From Trichinella spiralis (taxonomy: Eukaryota > Nematoda > Enoplea > Trichinellida > Trichinellidae), in assembly GCA_000181795.3 (NCBI GenBank), contig CM012953.1, forward strand, positions 17,288,573 to 17,352,572: DNA of 64,000 nt. Direction: 5' to 3'. Positions 1 to 12,805 of the stretch are shown here, in pieces; position 1 is the stretch's first letter; every line of letters starts with the position of its first letter. The position numbers were made by a program, and so were the translations under genes. A model generated the notes under the pieces. It saw only the letters and a program-made list of their open reading frames with translations, did no database searches and was not told where the DNA came from.

Positions 1-76
1 TTTCTTGTCTGCTTTTAGCTGCAAAGTTCCTTTGAATCGAATAATTTCCTCTGGTGTTTTCTTTCAGGAATGGCTG

Positions 77-184
77 TCATTGGTTGAACTCGCGTTTCTT
101 TCCATTCCAAAGTTTGCTTTTTTTAGTAACAAAGTGGTAGATCAATGCAAGAACAATCACAACGAGAATCGCGGTAAGGAGCAT
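77..184 (-). CDS. 35-residue membrane-anchor-like ORF or first exon
   Basis: An ATG on the minus strand opens a 35-codon frame. It starts with a hydrophobic stretch (LLTAILVVIVLALIYHFV) followed by a lysine-rich segment (KKSKLW...KKREF), the layout of an N-terminal signal anchor. The frame stops at 77-79 and no clear splice donor precedes the stop, so it is either a microprotein or a chance ORF. The plus strand of the same segment also has an acceptor-like TTTCAG and a donor-like GGTAAGG, so strand is uncertain. Family not recognised. Confidence 0.25.
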   Translation of the reverse strand: MLLTAILVVIVLALIYHFVTKKSKLWNGKKREFNQ

Positions 185-2795
185 TTTTTTAGATAATACG
201 TATTGCTATTTCTGAAGATTTTAATATCATTAGTATCGTAAAATTTAATGAAACCATAAGTTACTACATATATTATAAATATCAAATGAATATAATCATA
301 ATGCGGCAAATGAATGATTGATTGGTCACTTACCTCGACAACTTGAAATTTGCCTCACGTACCCCAAGCTCGGAAAAAGACGAAATGATAAATTTTGCTA
401 ACGCCGTCCTATAAGTAAAACTTTAAAGTTTATTACTTTGAACAATTGTGTTTTATCTTTTGTTTAAATTTTAAACAATTTTGTTTTAACTTTTGTTTAA
501 ATTTCATTCTTAATGGGAATTTAAAAGTTCTCTACGGCCCTTTTACTTCAAAATAATGCAGTGTAATGTAAAGTTTCAACGTATTTTTTGAAAATAAATG
601 TTTTTCATTTCTTGACCAACAATTAAATTGTTTATTTTATTAATTAATACTTTTATTGTTTTTTGAAGGATAATGCATGTTATATCATTTTAAACATTTA
701 TAATAAAGAAAATTGAAAAATAAGAGCTGTTTTAGGAGCTTATTGAAATGAATGTATTCATTTTTATTGTTATTAAATTTAGAATATAAGTAAATGAAGG
801 TCTTTAATTTGTCAAACTTGATTTGATTTCAACGTAACAGCAAATTCCCAACCCATTGACAGTTTCACATTTGTCACTGCTTCTTCCCTTTTGCGGTTGA
901 TCGAACTGCATTCGGTTGCCGTTGCACGTAGTGTCAGTTATGGTAAGGTGACTCCTTCCATGACAGAACAGCGTCATAGATAACGCCAGAGTCCTGCATG
1001 TTATCATTCAGAAAGCTAAAATAACTAAATTATGTTTGCTGGTTGCAAAAGTAAGCTGTCAGTAAATGTTTTGGCAAAATACTTTTTTTAATGACAAACT
1101 ACAAACAGTACAATACAATACAATATATAGATCATTTAAAGCAGATCTGCATGTAATTTGCGATCAGATTTTGTGCCGCCAGCCAGTAAAAAAAATGAAA
1201 CAAATTGCATCAAATGCATATGCTGCAACAAATCATGCTTTTCTCTTCAGAATCTTGCCTAAACAATCGCCAAACGAAACATTTTATAACGAGATTTAAT
1301 AAATAAAATTAGCAGCTGCTCCTGATCAGCACTGTGAATGGGCACTACCATAAATGGTTGAACAAATTCTGAAAAATACTATTTATCGAGATAGAAAAAT
1401 CAAATTTTCCTTCAAACAAAAAAATAATAAGCAATAAATTGCAATTTCCGGTGAAACCAATGCAGCTTGCAGTTTCCATTTCAACGGTAGTGGAAAAAAT
1501 TTCGAATCAAGCCATTCCATTATAGCACTATTTGAAAAATTATCCAATTTCACAATGCAATGTGCTCCTTTTCCCAAAACCCTGGAAAAAATATAATCAA
1601 ATAGAGTTTCAATTTCACCTACAACATTGCAATTCAACGAGTACAAAAAGCATGCTCTGATTGAGCGAACCAATTAATACACCGTCGTTCACCTGATGCT
1701 CATTTGTAAAAAAGCTTTCATAGCCAGTTTAATATTGAAATAGTAAAAAACGCATTTCTATTCAAAAAGCTCTTCCTGCAACGTCTCTTCCACTAAACAT
1801 CCAAATGATACTTAGAGCCAACTCGTACGCGAGCATGGAAGACATGGCAAAGAAAGCTTACGGGCTGGTAGCCCTCAGTAGTAACGGCTCAGGTTCTGTT
1901 TGCACGCCGCAACGATAAGCTACGAAACAACGCTGACCATGTCAAGCAAGCATTTATGCCGACGCAAGATTTGAGAAGCTCAAAAGCTGTACTATATGTA
2001 CTGCCGAATAGAGAACAACAAGAATCGAAACGGACGCGCTCTGGATGGATCATGAATATGGCCGACCGTTACCATCGATGACAGTGAAAAGAGGTTACTT
2101 GTGGAGAATCACACACACTATCACAATGCAACCGAACTATTCTGATTCTTCATCTTATTATTATTATTATATTTGCTCCTGAGTATCTAATGTACGTACG
2201 GTATATAGATGTATGTAAATTCAAAAAATAAATATGTAGTTGCCAAAAGAGCATTATGTGATTACTTCCGCTTTCTGAAATGAAAGAAAAATAAAATCGT
2301 TTTGCGCTCGAATGTTCCTTCTCAGGTGGAATAACATCTCCATTAATAAGGAAGGCAGGCTTTTTTGTTTTTAACTTTCATCATCAGTTAGTTGTTAATC
2401 AATCAACTTTTCAACAATTTGTTGTTATTTTTGTTTGTTGTTGGATTAAAAAATTCATTTTTATTACAAAAATTTATTCAGCTCTTGTAACAGTGCAAAG
2501 ATGTAGATCAATTTTTTAAGGGCAATTTCAACAAAAATTATATCTTAAAATTAAATAATAAATTAATCATATAAAAATGAATCCCAAATCGGTACTCAAA
2601 CTCATCATCCAAACAACTCTGGCAATAAAACAAGCAAACAACAAACAAACAAACAAACAAATAAACAGAAATTTTTTTTGAAGTTGGACAAGAAATGAGT
2701 TGGTTGTATTTCTTTTCTAAATCATGTAAGATCTGAAAAATCCAATATCATCTAGGATGTGCACGTGTATGCATAGAATAATAAAACTGCTTCAA
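185..2795. other. AT-rich stretch, no confirmed gene
   Basis: Three exon-like pieces stand out; none joins into a recognisable gene. On the minus strand 804-1007 encodes a cysteine-containing 67-residue frame starting at an ATG. On the minus strand 1385-1672 an acceptor-like TTTTTTCCAG sits near 1582. The plus strand at 1800-2100 is GC-richer and coding-like but interrupted by stops, perhaps a transposon fossil. An AAAC microsatellite lies near 2640-2665. Confidence 0.4.
804..1007 (-). CDS. Possible small cysteine-rich secreted peptide
   Basis: The frame begins with an ATG and encodes 67 residues. There are six cysteines, four of them in the C-terminal part as TTCNGN, DKCET and GICCY. The GC content is higher than in the flanks. 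The N-terminus is only mildly hydrophobic, so a signal peptide is not assured. The spacing vaguely recalls short Ly6/activin-receptor-like modules, but the match is too weak to name a family. It could be one exon of a longer gene or a chance ORF. Confidence 0.25.
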   Translation of the reverse strand: MITCRTLALSMTLFCHGRSHLTITDTTCNGNRMQFDQPQKGRSSDKCETVNGLGICCYVEIKSSLTN

Positions 2796-5485
2796 TTAGG
2801 AGAAATTGACTTTGCCGTTAGCAGTGACGCTAGTGGTCGATGGTTGGTGCACGAACGCGCCGTTGCTGTTCGCCGCTGTTGCTGATGAAGCCGTTTCGAT
2901 CAGCGTTTCACCAGCGGAAGAAATTGGCGCTGGTTCCAACGATCGCTGACTTTCCGACTTCATGACGTTCAACGAACTGAAACTCGAATGGCAAGATTCG
3001 ATGCTAATCACAGAATCTCTAAACAAACAAACAAACAAACATGCATGCTGCATGCATCGATTGAAAAAATAAAAATTCCAATACTTGTAATCTTCAGCGT
3101 TCAACAATTCATAATAATAAATCACTTTGCATTTGTTGGACATTGGCAGTGAAAAGTCGAACGGCAGTTGACTGATGTGCGGTGAGTCGGACGATTTCCA
3201 CTGCATCACGTAAGTTCCTTTTTTTTCACAAACGTGAGTACCCTTGAAAAGCGTAATTAAAATAAATAAATGAATAAATAAAAGTGTAAATGAAATTGAA
3301 AAGCCGAACAAACTTGAACAGAATCACCGTCGTCGCAAGAATCGCTCGCTTGGATGAAGACGTCGACGCCGAGGATCAAATTTCGATCCACAAGCAACGG
3401 ATGACTTGAACCCGTAGACGAAGAAGGACTCAGAGAAGAGAAGCCGGCCGACACTGAACAACTGCTCGGTCCTTCGACGGGGAACAGTTTTGTTGTGTAG
3501 TAAAGTTGAAAATTGCAAGAACCTTTGACAACGTCAAAATCCCAAGTCAACACCGAGCCAGCATCGACCACCGGAATCAGAACCTGTGTAGTTCATTTGG
3601 AAAATTGTTAAATTCAAACATTAAACCACTGACTGGAAAAACTATCGCTCACTTCGTGCGGATAACCTTTGTAAACGTGACCGGTCGAGTACAACGATTC
3701 CAAACCATGGCCAACGACGTTGCTCAATTCAGGCCTGTACAACGTTTTCGGAATTGGTCGACCGGCTTTGTTGACAAGGCACCGGCAGGGTCCGTTCAAA
3801 AAGTCCGGGATCCATTCCTCGTCCATGTAGTGCTTCAGACAGTCGACGTAATCGTTGCCGCTGTAGATCATGAATTTTTTCGCAGTTCTTTCGTTGATAA
3901 ACGGACTGATCAACGTCCACAGGACGGCGAAGACCCTCGGTGCGCGAACAATCAACACCGAGCCCATCGTTTCCGGATAATTCGCTTGGACAATTTCGAT
4001 AATTTTCAACAACGTCCGAATGGCCGGTCTCCACAGGTGTTTCAACGTCAGACCATCGAGATCGACCAAAAATGTCCAAGTGCTAAACAAACAAAAACAA
4101 AAGTACAGTAAGAATAAAGAAGAAAATCAAGGTTTATTCTTTTGTTTGTACTATTATTATTTATCTATGTTGAGGATTTTCAGTAAAAAACAAAAAAGAA
4201 AAACATTTTTTCACCTAATCGGTTTGCCAAATTGGGAAGTTGCTTGTTCAATTTTGCGCAAACCTTCTTCACAGAAATTCAACACATATTTGATGAAACC
4301 TTCCTCACCGACCGTTTTAAACAAACCCTTGATGTCAATTTGACCAAGACAAAGTAAATACAACGGACGACCCTCTGAAATGAAAATTTATAAATTACTA
4401 ATTATACTTATTACTATTATTATTATTATTGTTGTTGTTGTTGTTATTCGTTTTCAACCTAAATCATGATGATGCCATTGACCGGGAAAATAGTCGTCAA
4501 AAACTGAAGGCGGATCGTACGTGGACAAAATTTTGTCAACGTTGTGCTGTTTACGCCACATCATACTGCTGATGACCAATTCGCGCGCTTTGGCCACTTC
4601 AAAATCGCTGGCACGCAAAAAGCGCAACAAATGCGCGTCGTTGGGAATCTAAATTTGCATTCGTACCATATCCAGCAACAACAACAACAACAACTGCCGA
4701 CGCCGCTTCATTTCAACTCACTTTCCCTTTCAATGAATTGGACAATGAACTTCGTAGTTCAACCAATCGGCCTTCTTCCAAAAGTGAAAGCGAGCCCAAG
4801 AAACGTTGAATATAATCCGATTCGAGCTTGGATTTTCCTTGAAAATTAAATTCATTCGCATAACAGACAAAGAATAAAAAAATTCAAGTTAATTAATTAA
4901 AATGTTTTACCATCATTCATTAAAGACATCTCCAAAGAGGCAAATTGCATCTTTTTGGAACTGTTCCGTCTCCACGAACGATCAGACTCCTTGCGCACCG
5001 AGTTCGAGGGGTTCTCTTCAAGCGATATGGAAGCGCTGAAAGAAAACAACAACAAAAGTTATTAATAATAAGATTAATAAGAAATTCAAATATGAACAAT
5101 AATTGCAATTGAAACTAACACTGGCAACTCAGCTGAAGGATCTGCAACCGATTGAAAAGGTGGAATATAAGTGATTCCTTCATCGGCAAGTTGTTTCACG
5201 TGAAATTCCAAAACCTCTTTACCCTGAAATAATAATAATAATAATGTGAAATTAATTTGACGATTACTGATAAATTTTTTGGTTAAATTTAAATTTTACC
5301 TGCTGTATACTGTCTGCATAATGCTTGCAAGCAATTTTTTCAACCGTTGATTCAAACCCAAAAAAAGATTTCACATCCAAGCAAGCAGTTTGTTCGAAAC
5401 TTGTCCAACTTGGGTTTTCCGGGTGTACCTAAAATTGAAGAATATAAATATTTATTTATTTTGTTGAAACACAAAAATTAAAACG

Positions 5486-5524
<39 letters not shown>

Positions 5525-7933
5525 ACGCTAACATAATAAAGACAACGCTCTTTCACAAAAACTCGACTGGCAAATGAGACATTGTGAACTTCGATGGTCA
5601 ACGTTCTCTCTCGACGATTCAAAGTATTTTTTTGTATAAAAAAGACGTGATCAACACCGACCAACTGAAAATATTACAAAAATTTAAATATTTTTTGTTT
5701 GGGCAAAAAAAACATAATAAACAAACCTTCTTCAGCAAGTACGGTGCGTTGACGTTGAGCTTGCATTTGCGTTCAGTAACGCAGATCGCCCCGTCGGCGC
5801 TTTCAGTTTTGTTCAAAATTTCACTGGCAGTCAACAACGGTATCAGTGGACATGTTGGAAATCGTTTTTCATATGCCTGAACAACAAAATCTCTAATGAA
5901 TCAATTATTCAACTGTTTCATTAAAACAAAGAAATATAATAAAACTAAAAACTAAAAATAAACCAAATATACATACATACATATTTATATGGCAAGTCAG
6001 GTTGAACAAAGAATTAATGATCAAATTTTCCAAATGCAATTTTAAATAAAAATTATTAAACATATTTATTCATTTTAGTCGATTATTGTTGATTGACATG
6101 GCCGAAACATTTGCAAGCAAGTTTCAGCAATTTTGTCAATTCACATCACCATCATCAACATTAAAATGCAATAGATTTACGCCACATGAAGCGACGTCAT
6201 TTACAAATGATTGAACACCCAGTATGTGCTTCCGTCCACCTACTTCAGCAAAAAGCAAACAACAACAATAACAAATCAACTAGATGAATATCAATATTGG
6301 AAAAGGGAATTTTTGAAATAAAAATTGCTTCAGTTTTGAAAAAAGAAAAATTCTGCAACGATCATAAATGGATATGATAAGAAAAAAGGTTCCAAATTCA
6401 CATCTCGTCCAAACGTTAGCTTTGCAACGAGTGACGATGCAACGGATGCGAATGAATTCAAAGCAACAGCTGCAGTGAAAATAGCATGTTTTCCAAAGAA
6501 TTTCAAAATTGCCATTCGCTCAAATCAAAACATCCCAATAGATATACAAAAAAAACTTTTATTTATTTTGAAATAATTAAAATAAAATTCTCAAATTTCT
6601 AATATTAAAACATAGTTACACGTAAAATTCAAAAAAACTTTTCAAATTGTCAATTTTTCTGTGAAAGCCTATTAATATAAATGCAAAAATTCCACAATTC
6701 GAATTTCATCAATTCAACCGCATTACTATATATTTACTTATTCCGTCAATATGCTTCTGATCAATTTTCGAAACATTGCTCAATGCCGATAAATCAATAA
6801 TGAAAACTGAAAACATTTATTTCAATTCTTGAAAAAATCTTTTTTAAATAAACATTCTTTCTCGTAAATTCTTTACAATTTAAATGAATACTCGTGTCAT
6901 ATTTAAATAATTATAATAAAGACAAAAAATATGGCATTTTTCACTTTATCGAAAATGGTTGTTCATTAAACAACTGAATAATTTAAAAAGAAATCGCAGT
7001 AGAATTATAAATGACGCTTGTCATCTGCTTTTGATTTTCACATCAATTATTTAAAACAGAATGAAAACATTTCAAAATGAAGAAAACTCTCCTCCAACGT
7101 GAGAAATATGAAACTTAAGGAAAACTAATTTCATCAAACAAAAAATCACCATCCTCAACTTTGTACAACTAACATCTTATCAGCAATTTTCAAGCTGATT
7201 GAACCAATTTAAACTATTCACAGCTGATAGATTCCCGTATATAAAACGCAAAAGAATAGGAAAGTTAGCTAATTTCATAATGATAAAGAATCGATTTCCG
7301 AGCAGTTTCTTCTGTTGGAAGTTCAATTAATCAATCGATCAAAAAAAGGAAAATTTCCTCAATTATTAACTTCCCCACCACAACGACAACATCAACAACA
7401 AATACAAATTTCTCTGGCTTGTGATGCAGTTGTAATTTTTATTAAAAATACATTTCTGAATTTGATTAAACGTTCGAATAAAAAATTTTCTATAAAACAA
7501 AGCAATAATTTATAATGAAATTCAGCAATAAAACCACAGTTATTTACCACTAAACTGTAAATGTCATTTAAAAACATCTCAAAATAGAATAAGAATTCTC
7601 CACTTTCTATAATATTTAATTAAAAAAAAATACACATTTCATTCATCTACAATGAGATCTTTAAGTCATAACAAAGATACTGGTTGTAAAAATATTTTTA
7701 TGAAATACACATCAGTGATAACATATAAATATACTTGAATACATAAACATTTAAAATAAAAATGAAAACAACATGCAAAATATCTACTACGTAAGCCAAT
7801 ACAAACATTACATAAACAGATTATAAATTTTCATAATATGAAAAATACAATATAATAAAATTTTATTTACCGCCATGACCAATTCAAACGGGTACTTGTA
7901 AACACGAACAGGCGAATGGTAAGTCTGTACCAT
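2796..7933 (-). CDS. SEC14L1: SEC14-like protein 1/5 (PRELI + CRAL-TRIO + GOLD), 13 exons
   Basis: Exons on the minus strand, 5' to 3': 7871-7933, 5727-5876, 5533-5664, 5300-5428, 5120-5223, 4911-5035, 4722-4837, 4459-4648, 4215-4374, 3653-4082, 3314-3583, 3085-3242, 2796-3018. Together they are 2250 nt, encoding 749 residues. Every junction keeps phase and uses GT/AG. The start MVQTYHSPVRVYKYPFELVM is the family's conserved N-terminus. A PRELI/MSF1 domain covers about residues 1-175, CRAL-TRIO N about 240-305, the SEC14 lipid-binding domain about 320-495 (TFLVDLDGL, YPETMG, IPDFLNG) and GOLD about 520-670. The Ser-rich tail ends at VNFS. The family binds and moves phospholipids and other lipids between membranes and touches Golgi and signalling functions. 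Slightly longer than the human protein. Intron 1 is 2.0 kb, the rest are short. Family identity is firm; choice between SEC14L1 and SEC14L5 is not possible. Confidence 0.93.
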
Positions 7934-9094
7934 ATCAGTGCATAGACTAACGCTGTGCTTCAACTAAAAAAATTAATATAATCATATGATTTCTAAAAAT
8001 TGTTGATAAACGTGCAATAAGTTCAGTTTCACGCCCGACAATCGTTTCACTATGCTTAGGAAAAGAAATTTCAAAGAATTGAAAGAAACAATATAAACAA
8101 CACCGCACTATTTGATAAATATAATAAAAGTATGCCGCAGCGGTCGTCACCCCCGCTTAAACTACATTTAATGATTTTCAAGATCCATTTTTTTAAAGCA
8201 TCATTTGCATAAGCAAACCAGTTTATTCATCAGTTTGCTACCATTATAAATTATATATTCTATATATCATAATTATATTTTTATCAGCTTAAGCTACAGT
8301 TAATTTTTTCTAATTAAAAAAATGTTCGAATTTATTAAAAATATTCATGCTCACTATCATTAGTATGTATAAAGAAATGTGATTTTAGCAAATGAAATCA
8401 ATAAGTGAAAACATTAAATGCGCATTCTTTTTTTTTCATCTGCATGCTATATATTTATTGCATTTATTGCTATATATATATATATATTTATTTATTATAT
8501 TATTTCATAGTCATGATCACTATTCAAACATTATGCTTACATTTCAGCTACCCTGTTTACGGCATTTCGGTTTCTTTCTTTTACCTTCTCAATTTTGCTT
8601 GCACTTTCTTAGAATTTTTGCTGTTTTATTTTCATTCAACAACATCCCACAATGAAGAACTTAATATGACTAACAGTTCCAAGTTGTGTCATTTACTTTG
8701 TTTTCACATTCGACTGGATTTTTTTTACATTCGCGCCTGCTTCATCACACAACGGTAGTTTACAAATGCTCTTGAATGCAAACAATCCATGATTTACTTG
8801 CTCTAATAATGAATTCTATCCTTAATATATCTAAATGATTTTGTTCCAAGTTTATCAATCATTATGACCAATAAATGCAAATATTCGTGCAAAGAATTTA
8901 TTTTACGCACTTATTTTTTTAGCTCTTAATACGTTTGCTAGTATAAATTTTATATTGCCTGATGCAGCCATTATTTGGCATTGAATTTGAGAATATGTTA
9001 GCATATCAAAAAAAGAAATCAAAAAAAGAATATCAAAAAAAAGAAATATTTTCTAACTGAAAGTTGATCTTTTTTTCCTCACTGCGTTTGATAA
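7934..9094. other. Intergenic, AT-rich, between SEC14L and secreted-protein cluster
   Basis: No gene recognised. Open frames here are low-complexity and phenylalanine/isoleucine-rich. A TA-rich microsatellite lies at about 8470-8498. The part just past 7933 probably holds the SEC14L 5' untranslated region and promoter. Confidence 0.5.
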
Positions 9095-9913
9095 TTATTC
9101 CCGATGGAGTAAATATTTCTGTATTTTAATTAAATCTTGCAGTCTGTTCACCACCAAAGTGCACATTCTGGATCCACGTGTATTGATGTTTTCTGGTTTC
9201 TAATAATAATAAAATATGAAAACTATGCAATATGCAAAATTTTATACTTACTTTGTAAAACATCAGTAGCCTTCTAGCAATGTCATTCCAAAAATCTGTA
9301 AAATAATTGGGTGTTGAAATTATGTTGATCAAAAAGAATTCAGAAAGTATGCTGCAAGGCTTTGTAGCTTTAAATACGTCATTTTCGAAGTCGGGCGGTA
9401 AAATCAGTTCATTCTTTTGTAACACTATATAAGGGAAAACTACGTCTAAAAATAACACATTGTATTAATAAAATATTTCAAAATGTAAAGATAAATTCTT
9501 TTTCACTTTAATTTTGTATAAATTTTAATATCAAAATAAATAAAAAATGCAAAATTTTATCATTCGAAGGTCATTTTGTCATTAAATTACTATTACAAAA
9601 ATTATATTGATGAACTTGAAAAGTGAAATTTTATATTTTAAAAATTTATAAATTGTACATGACAATTAAATTTAGCTTACAAGCATAAAAATATTTGGAA
9701 GATTTTGTTGAAAATTTTTCAACTTTAAGTTTACTGATATCATAGGGAATAATTGAAATAAATCCATTTACCTCTAAATTTTCTGTTGAATGGATCTTTT
9801 TCAAAGTCGGCTAAATCGAATGATTCTCTCCAATAAAATCTGAATTGCATACTTTTAGGAATGACAAAAAATATGATGAAGCAAGTTAACAATTTTCCTG
9901 CTTTCAGTTGCAT
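9095..9913 (-). CDS. Small secreted protein, member 1 of a local three-gene family
   Basis: Exons on the minus strand: 9772-9913, 9252-9445, 9095-9199, with a phase-1 then a phase-0 intron (donors GTAAAT and GTAAGT); 441 nt, 146 residues. Residues 1-21 look like a signal peptide (basic LKAGK then LLTCFIIFFVI). The mature part has a cysteine in the middle of exon 2 (ATKPCSIL) and one in exon 3 (SRMCTL). Exon 2 ends with FYK, as in the plus-strand paralog at 11406. The two other members lie within 2.2 kb and share intron positions and phases. Function unknown; likely secreted. No transmembrane segment beyond the leader. Confidence 0.75.
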
Positions 9914-10305
9914 TGACTTGGATGGGCGAAACTTTCATACTCTGCTCTAAGCAATGCAGTTTATAATAAAAATTTGCTTTTCAAGTAATCTTAGAAAAGT
10001 TGAGTAAGAATAACAATGAAAGCGCAATGAGCAATTCGAAAGCTATTTGAATGGAAATTGCAAAACAAATTTTCATTTATTGTATGACACAAAATTTATG
10101 CAAAAAATAAGAAAGGAAGGCATGTCGGTTCATTAGCATTTTCAATTTTTATGCAAATGACACTGCTTTGAAAGTGATTCGAAACATAAAGAAAAGAAAA
10201 GATGCTGATGAACCTGAAAGGAAATCAAAGCAGTTTGAAACGAAATTAAAAAACGTATATCATATCGTAAAAAATATATAAAAAATAAATCAATAGATGA
10301 AATTG

Positions 10306-10990
10306 CTACTTCTTCTTAGAAGAAAAAAGTTGCCTATTCAATTCAATAATACGGTACGTATGCATCAAAGCTTCTTTACATCCATTTTCACCGTAATTTT
10401 TCAGCATGTAACCATTCTAAAAGCACGTGAAATTGCAAATTGCAATGGAAAATTGCATGCTATTATCACTTTGTAATTATTGACCAAACTGTCCATCAGA
10501 TACAGTCCTGTCGGTGAGAAATGTTGATCGTAATGAACCATTTCGCTGATTTCATGCCAAAGATCACTAAACAGTTCGCACCATTGCATATTTTTAATAT
10601 ACGAATTCGCTGTGCTATTGATATAATGCAAACGTTCGTGATCAATTAGCGATGTTAGCACGCGCGCTTTAGCAATATCTAGAGAAAAAAAATCAAAAAC
10701 TAATATGCAATACCTCTTTGATATTATATAAGAAATTAAAAATTTTGCAAAACTTGAAGTTTAATTAAAAAATTTTAAGTGATGATGATTGCAAAGGTAG
10801 TGATGCAAATGAAATTGTTTAAAAGTATATAATAAAAAATGGTACTTATAATGTCGGATGAAAATGGATCATATAAATAGTCTCCATTTTGAAACGGGTC
10901 ATTCAAATAAAAAATTTTCGACTTGATCAATTTTGTTGCAAATAAAAAGAAAATTAAAACAAATCCGAGAATTTTATTTAAATGTACCAT
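10306..10990 (-). CDS. Small secreted protein, member 2 of the family
   Basis: Exons on the minus strand: 10846-10990, 10470-10678, 10306-10416; 465 nt, 154 residues, with phase-1 and phase-0 introns as in its neighbours. The N-terminus (ILGFVLIFFLFATKL) is a clear signal peptide. Exon 2 starts with NIAKARVLTSL, comparable with NILAFDMVTMDL in member 3, and ends in NNYK where the others end in FYK. A cysteine occurs in exon 2 (MQWCELF) and one in exon 3 (ENGCKEAL), matching the other two members. It lies head-to-head with member 3. Family function not recognised. Confidence 0.75.
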
Positions 10991-11405
10991 GTTTGCTTGT
11001 TATAAATCTGCGCATTGTTGCAAACAGTTCCATTTATATATTTTTGTGCAACCTATGGAACAAATGAAAAGCGTCATCACTGATATTATTTTCTTTCTTG
11101 AATAGAACTGTTGCTTTCTTAGCCGTTGCCGTTTGAATTTATTACGCGCGTTCATTGTTGAAGCTTCTGTAAAGTTTATGACTGGTTGAAAAAATTTTAC
11201 ACTGATCTAATGCAATTGTTCAAAAAACAGACTATGAAATATTTTATTGGTTTGATTTACCATAAAGTAATAGAAAATTTAAAGCTTTAATTGTACAAAT
11301 AAAGTCGTAATTTGCAAAGTATTTTCAATCGTTAAAATGTCAAAGTGCAGTTTATTTTCATTTATTCTTGCCATTTCAAGCTTCATTTAAGCTGAAAAGT
11401 GGAGA

Positions 11406-12100
11406 ATGATCCGGATTGTAAAAGGTATTACTCTCATCTTATTGTTCTGCAGCAACTCATTTGCATATGGAGACAGTTCTGTGCCAAAACGTTTCGAATA
11501 CAATGGCAAACCGTTGAGTGACTCTGCAGTTAGTATGTTAATAATGAAATTCACTTATGTGAAAGAAACTTAACAACAAAAACTTACTCTTATAGAAGTA
11601 AAAAAAATGTCAGTTTCAATATCTACTAATTGATTACTTTTTCAACACTAAATGCAATTTTAAAATTATATTCAAATTGAACAAAAATTTAGATACTTAT
11701 TTATGAAGTTTTTATGATCAGATATTTTGGCTTTTGATATGGTCACAATGGATTTGACCTCTCAGTCGTACTTTAACGGAATCGTTCTACTTCAATCAGA
11801 TCAGCTTAACGATTGCTTGAAACTGCATTACTTTAGTAAATGGCTTAAAAAGTATGGTGATCCAATAATGTTAAGCGATGAATACAAATCTATTCGTCAA
11901 GAAATTTTAGATTTCTACAAGCAAGTAAGAACGACAAAAGAACAATTAATGACTTGACAATTTTTCATAATTCGCTTTTTTAGGAATTTACAAAAAACCA
12001 CGTTTTTTCAATCCCATATTTAGAAGAATGCAAAAATGCGACAGACGCTTTTTTGGAAATTTTAATACGAACTGGAAATTTTTATAATTTTGTTATTTGA
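11406..12100 (+). CDS. Small secreted protein, member 3 of the family
   Basis: Exons 11406-11532, 11722-11924, 11984-12100; 447 nt, 148 residues. The donor GTATGT after 11532 gives phase 1 and GTAAGA after 11924 gives phase 0. The leader MIRIVKGITLILLFCSNSFA is a signal peptide with a plausible cleavage after AFA. Exon 2 contains LNDCLKLHYF, exon 3 LEECKNATDAFL (a potential N-glycosylation site). The gene diverges from member 2 across about 415 bp, which may be a shared promoter. It is probably a lineage-specific secreted protein; no domain recognised. Confidence 0.75.
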
Positions 12101-12805
12101 AATTTTAATAAATAGATACATTTGCATTTTCAGACGTGATTTTTGCAACTTTTAGTAACTTCATTAAATTATTCAATTAATGTTTTTATGAAATTTTTAG
12201 AATGGTATTGATTTTTCTTCAGTGTTTCAATGGAGAAATTAGAAGGCAATTCATGGTCATGTCCATTGTTAATTAATTAGAATCCATAGTTGGTTGCATT
12301 TAAATAATTTTTTGGAATTTTTGCAATTATTTCTTTTTGTTCGCAGATGAATACGGAGACAATTAAAAAAATATATAAATATAAAACGTAGAATAATTAA
12401 TAATAGTGACATTTATTATATACAAAACATGCAGTACAAGGAAATAGGAGCATTGTTTGTTCCATCTGTACATCTTTGATTTTTTTATTATTAATTTGAA
12501 TTTAATAATAATTTGTTAAAATATAATTTTTAATTATTTTAATTGAAGAACAGGATAAAGTGGAACATTTTTAATTTGATATCCATAATGAATAACGGCA
12601 GAGATTAATACTTCCTTCGATGATTGCCGACAATCTGGAATTATTGAACATACGACAATTACACAATTCATTTCTGTGAAAATAATCATCACACCCTTTG
12701 CATCATCTTTGCTTGCTAATGATTAAAAGCAAAATTTTTTTTTTAATTCAATAGTAATACTATGATCGCTAACAGCCATTTACTTCACGGAAAGGCTATC
12801 TATAA
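12101..12805. other. Intergenic, no gene seen
   Basis: AT-rich sequence between the secreted-protein cluster and the first receptor gene. A polyadenylation-like AATAAA just past 12100 probably belongs to the upstream gene. Nothing else recognised. Confidence 0.5.

Noticed and set aside
3506-4111. 201-residue plus-strand frame
   Set aside because: Runs antisense to two SEC14L exons whose minus-strand translation matches the CRAL-TRIO and GOLD domains.
5490-5524. ATT repeats as a CRISPR-like or regulatory array
   Set aside because: Simple microsatellite within a SEC14L intron; no spacers.
8392-8758. Hydrophobic frames at 8392-8758 as a membrane protein
   Set aside because: Phe/Ile/Tyr-rich translation of AT-rich DNA with a TA microsatellite; no splice sites or motif.
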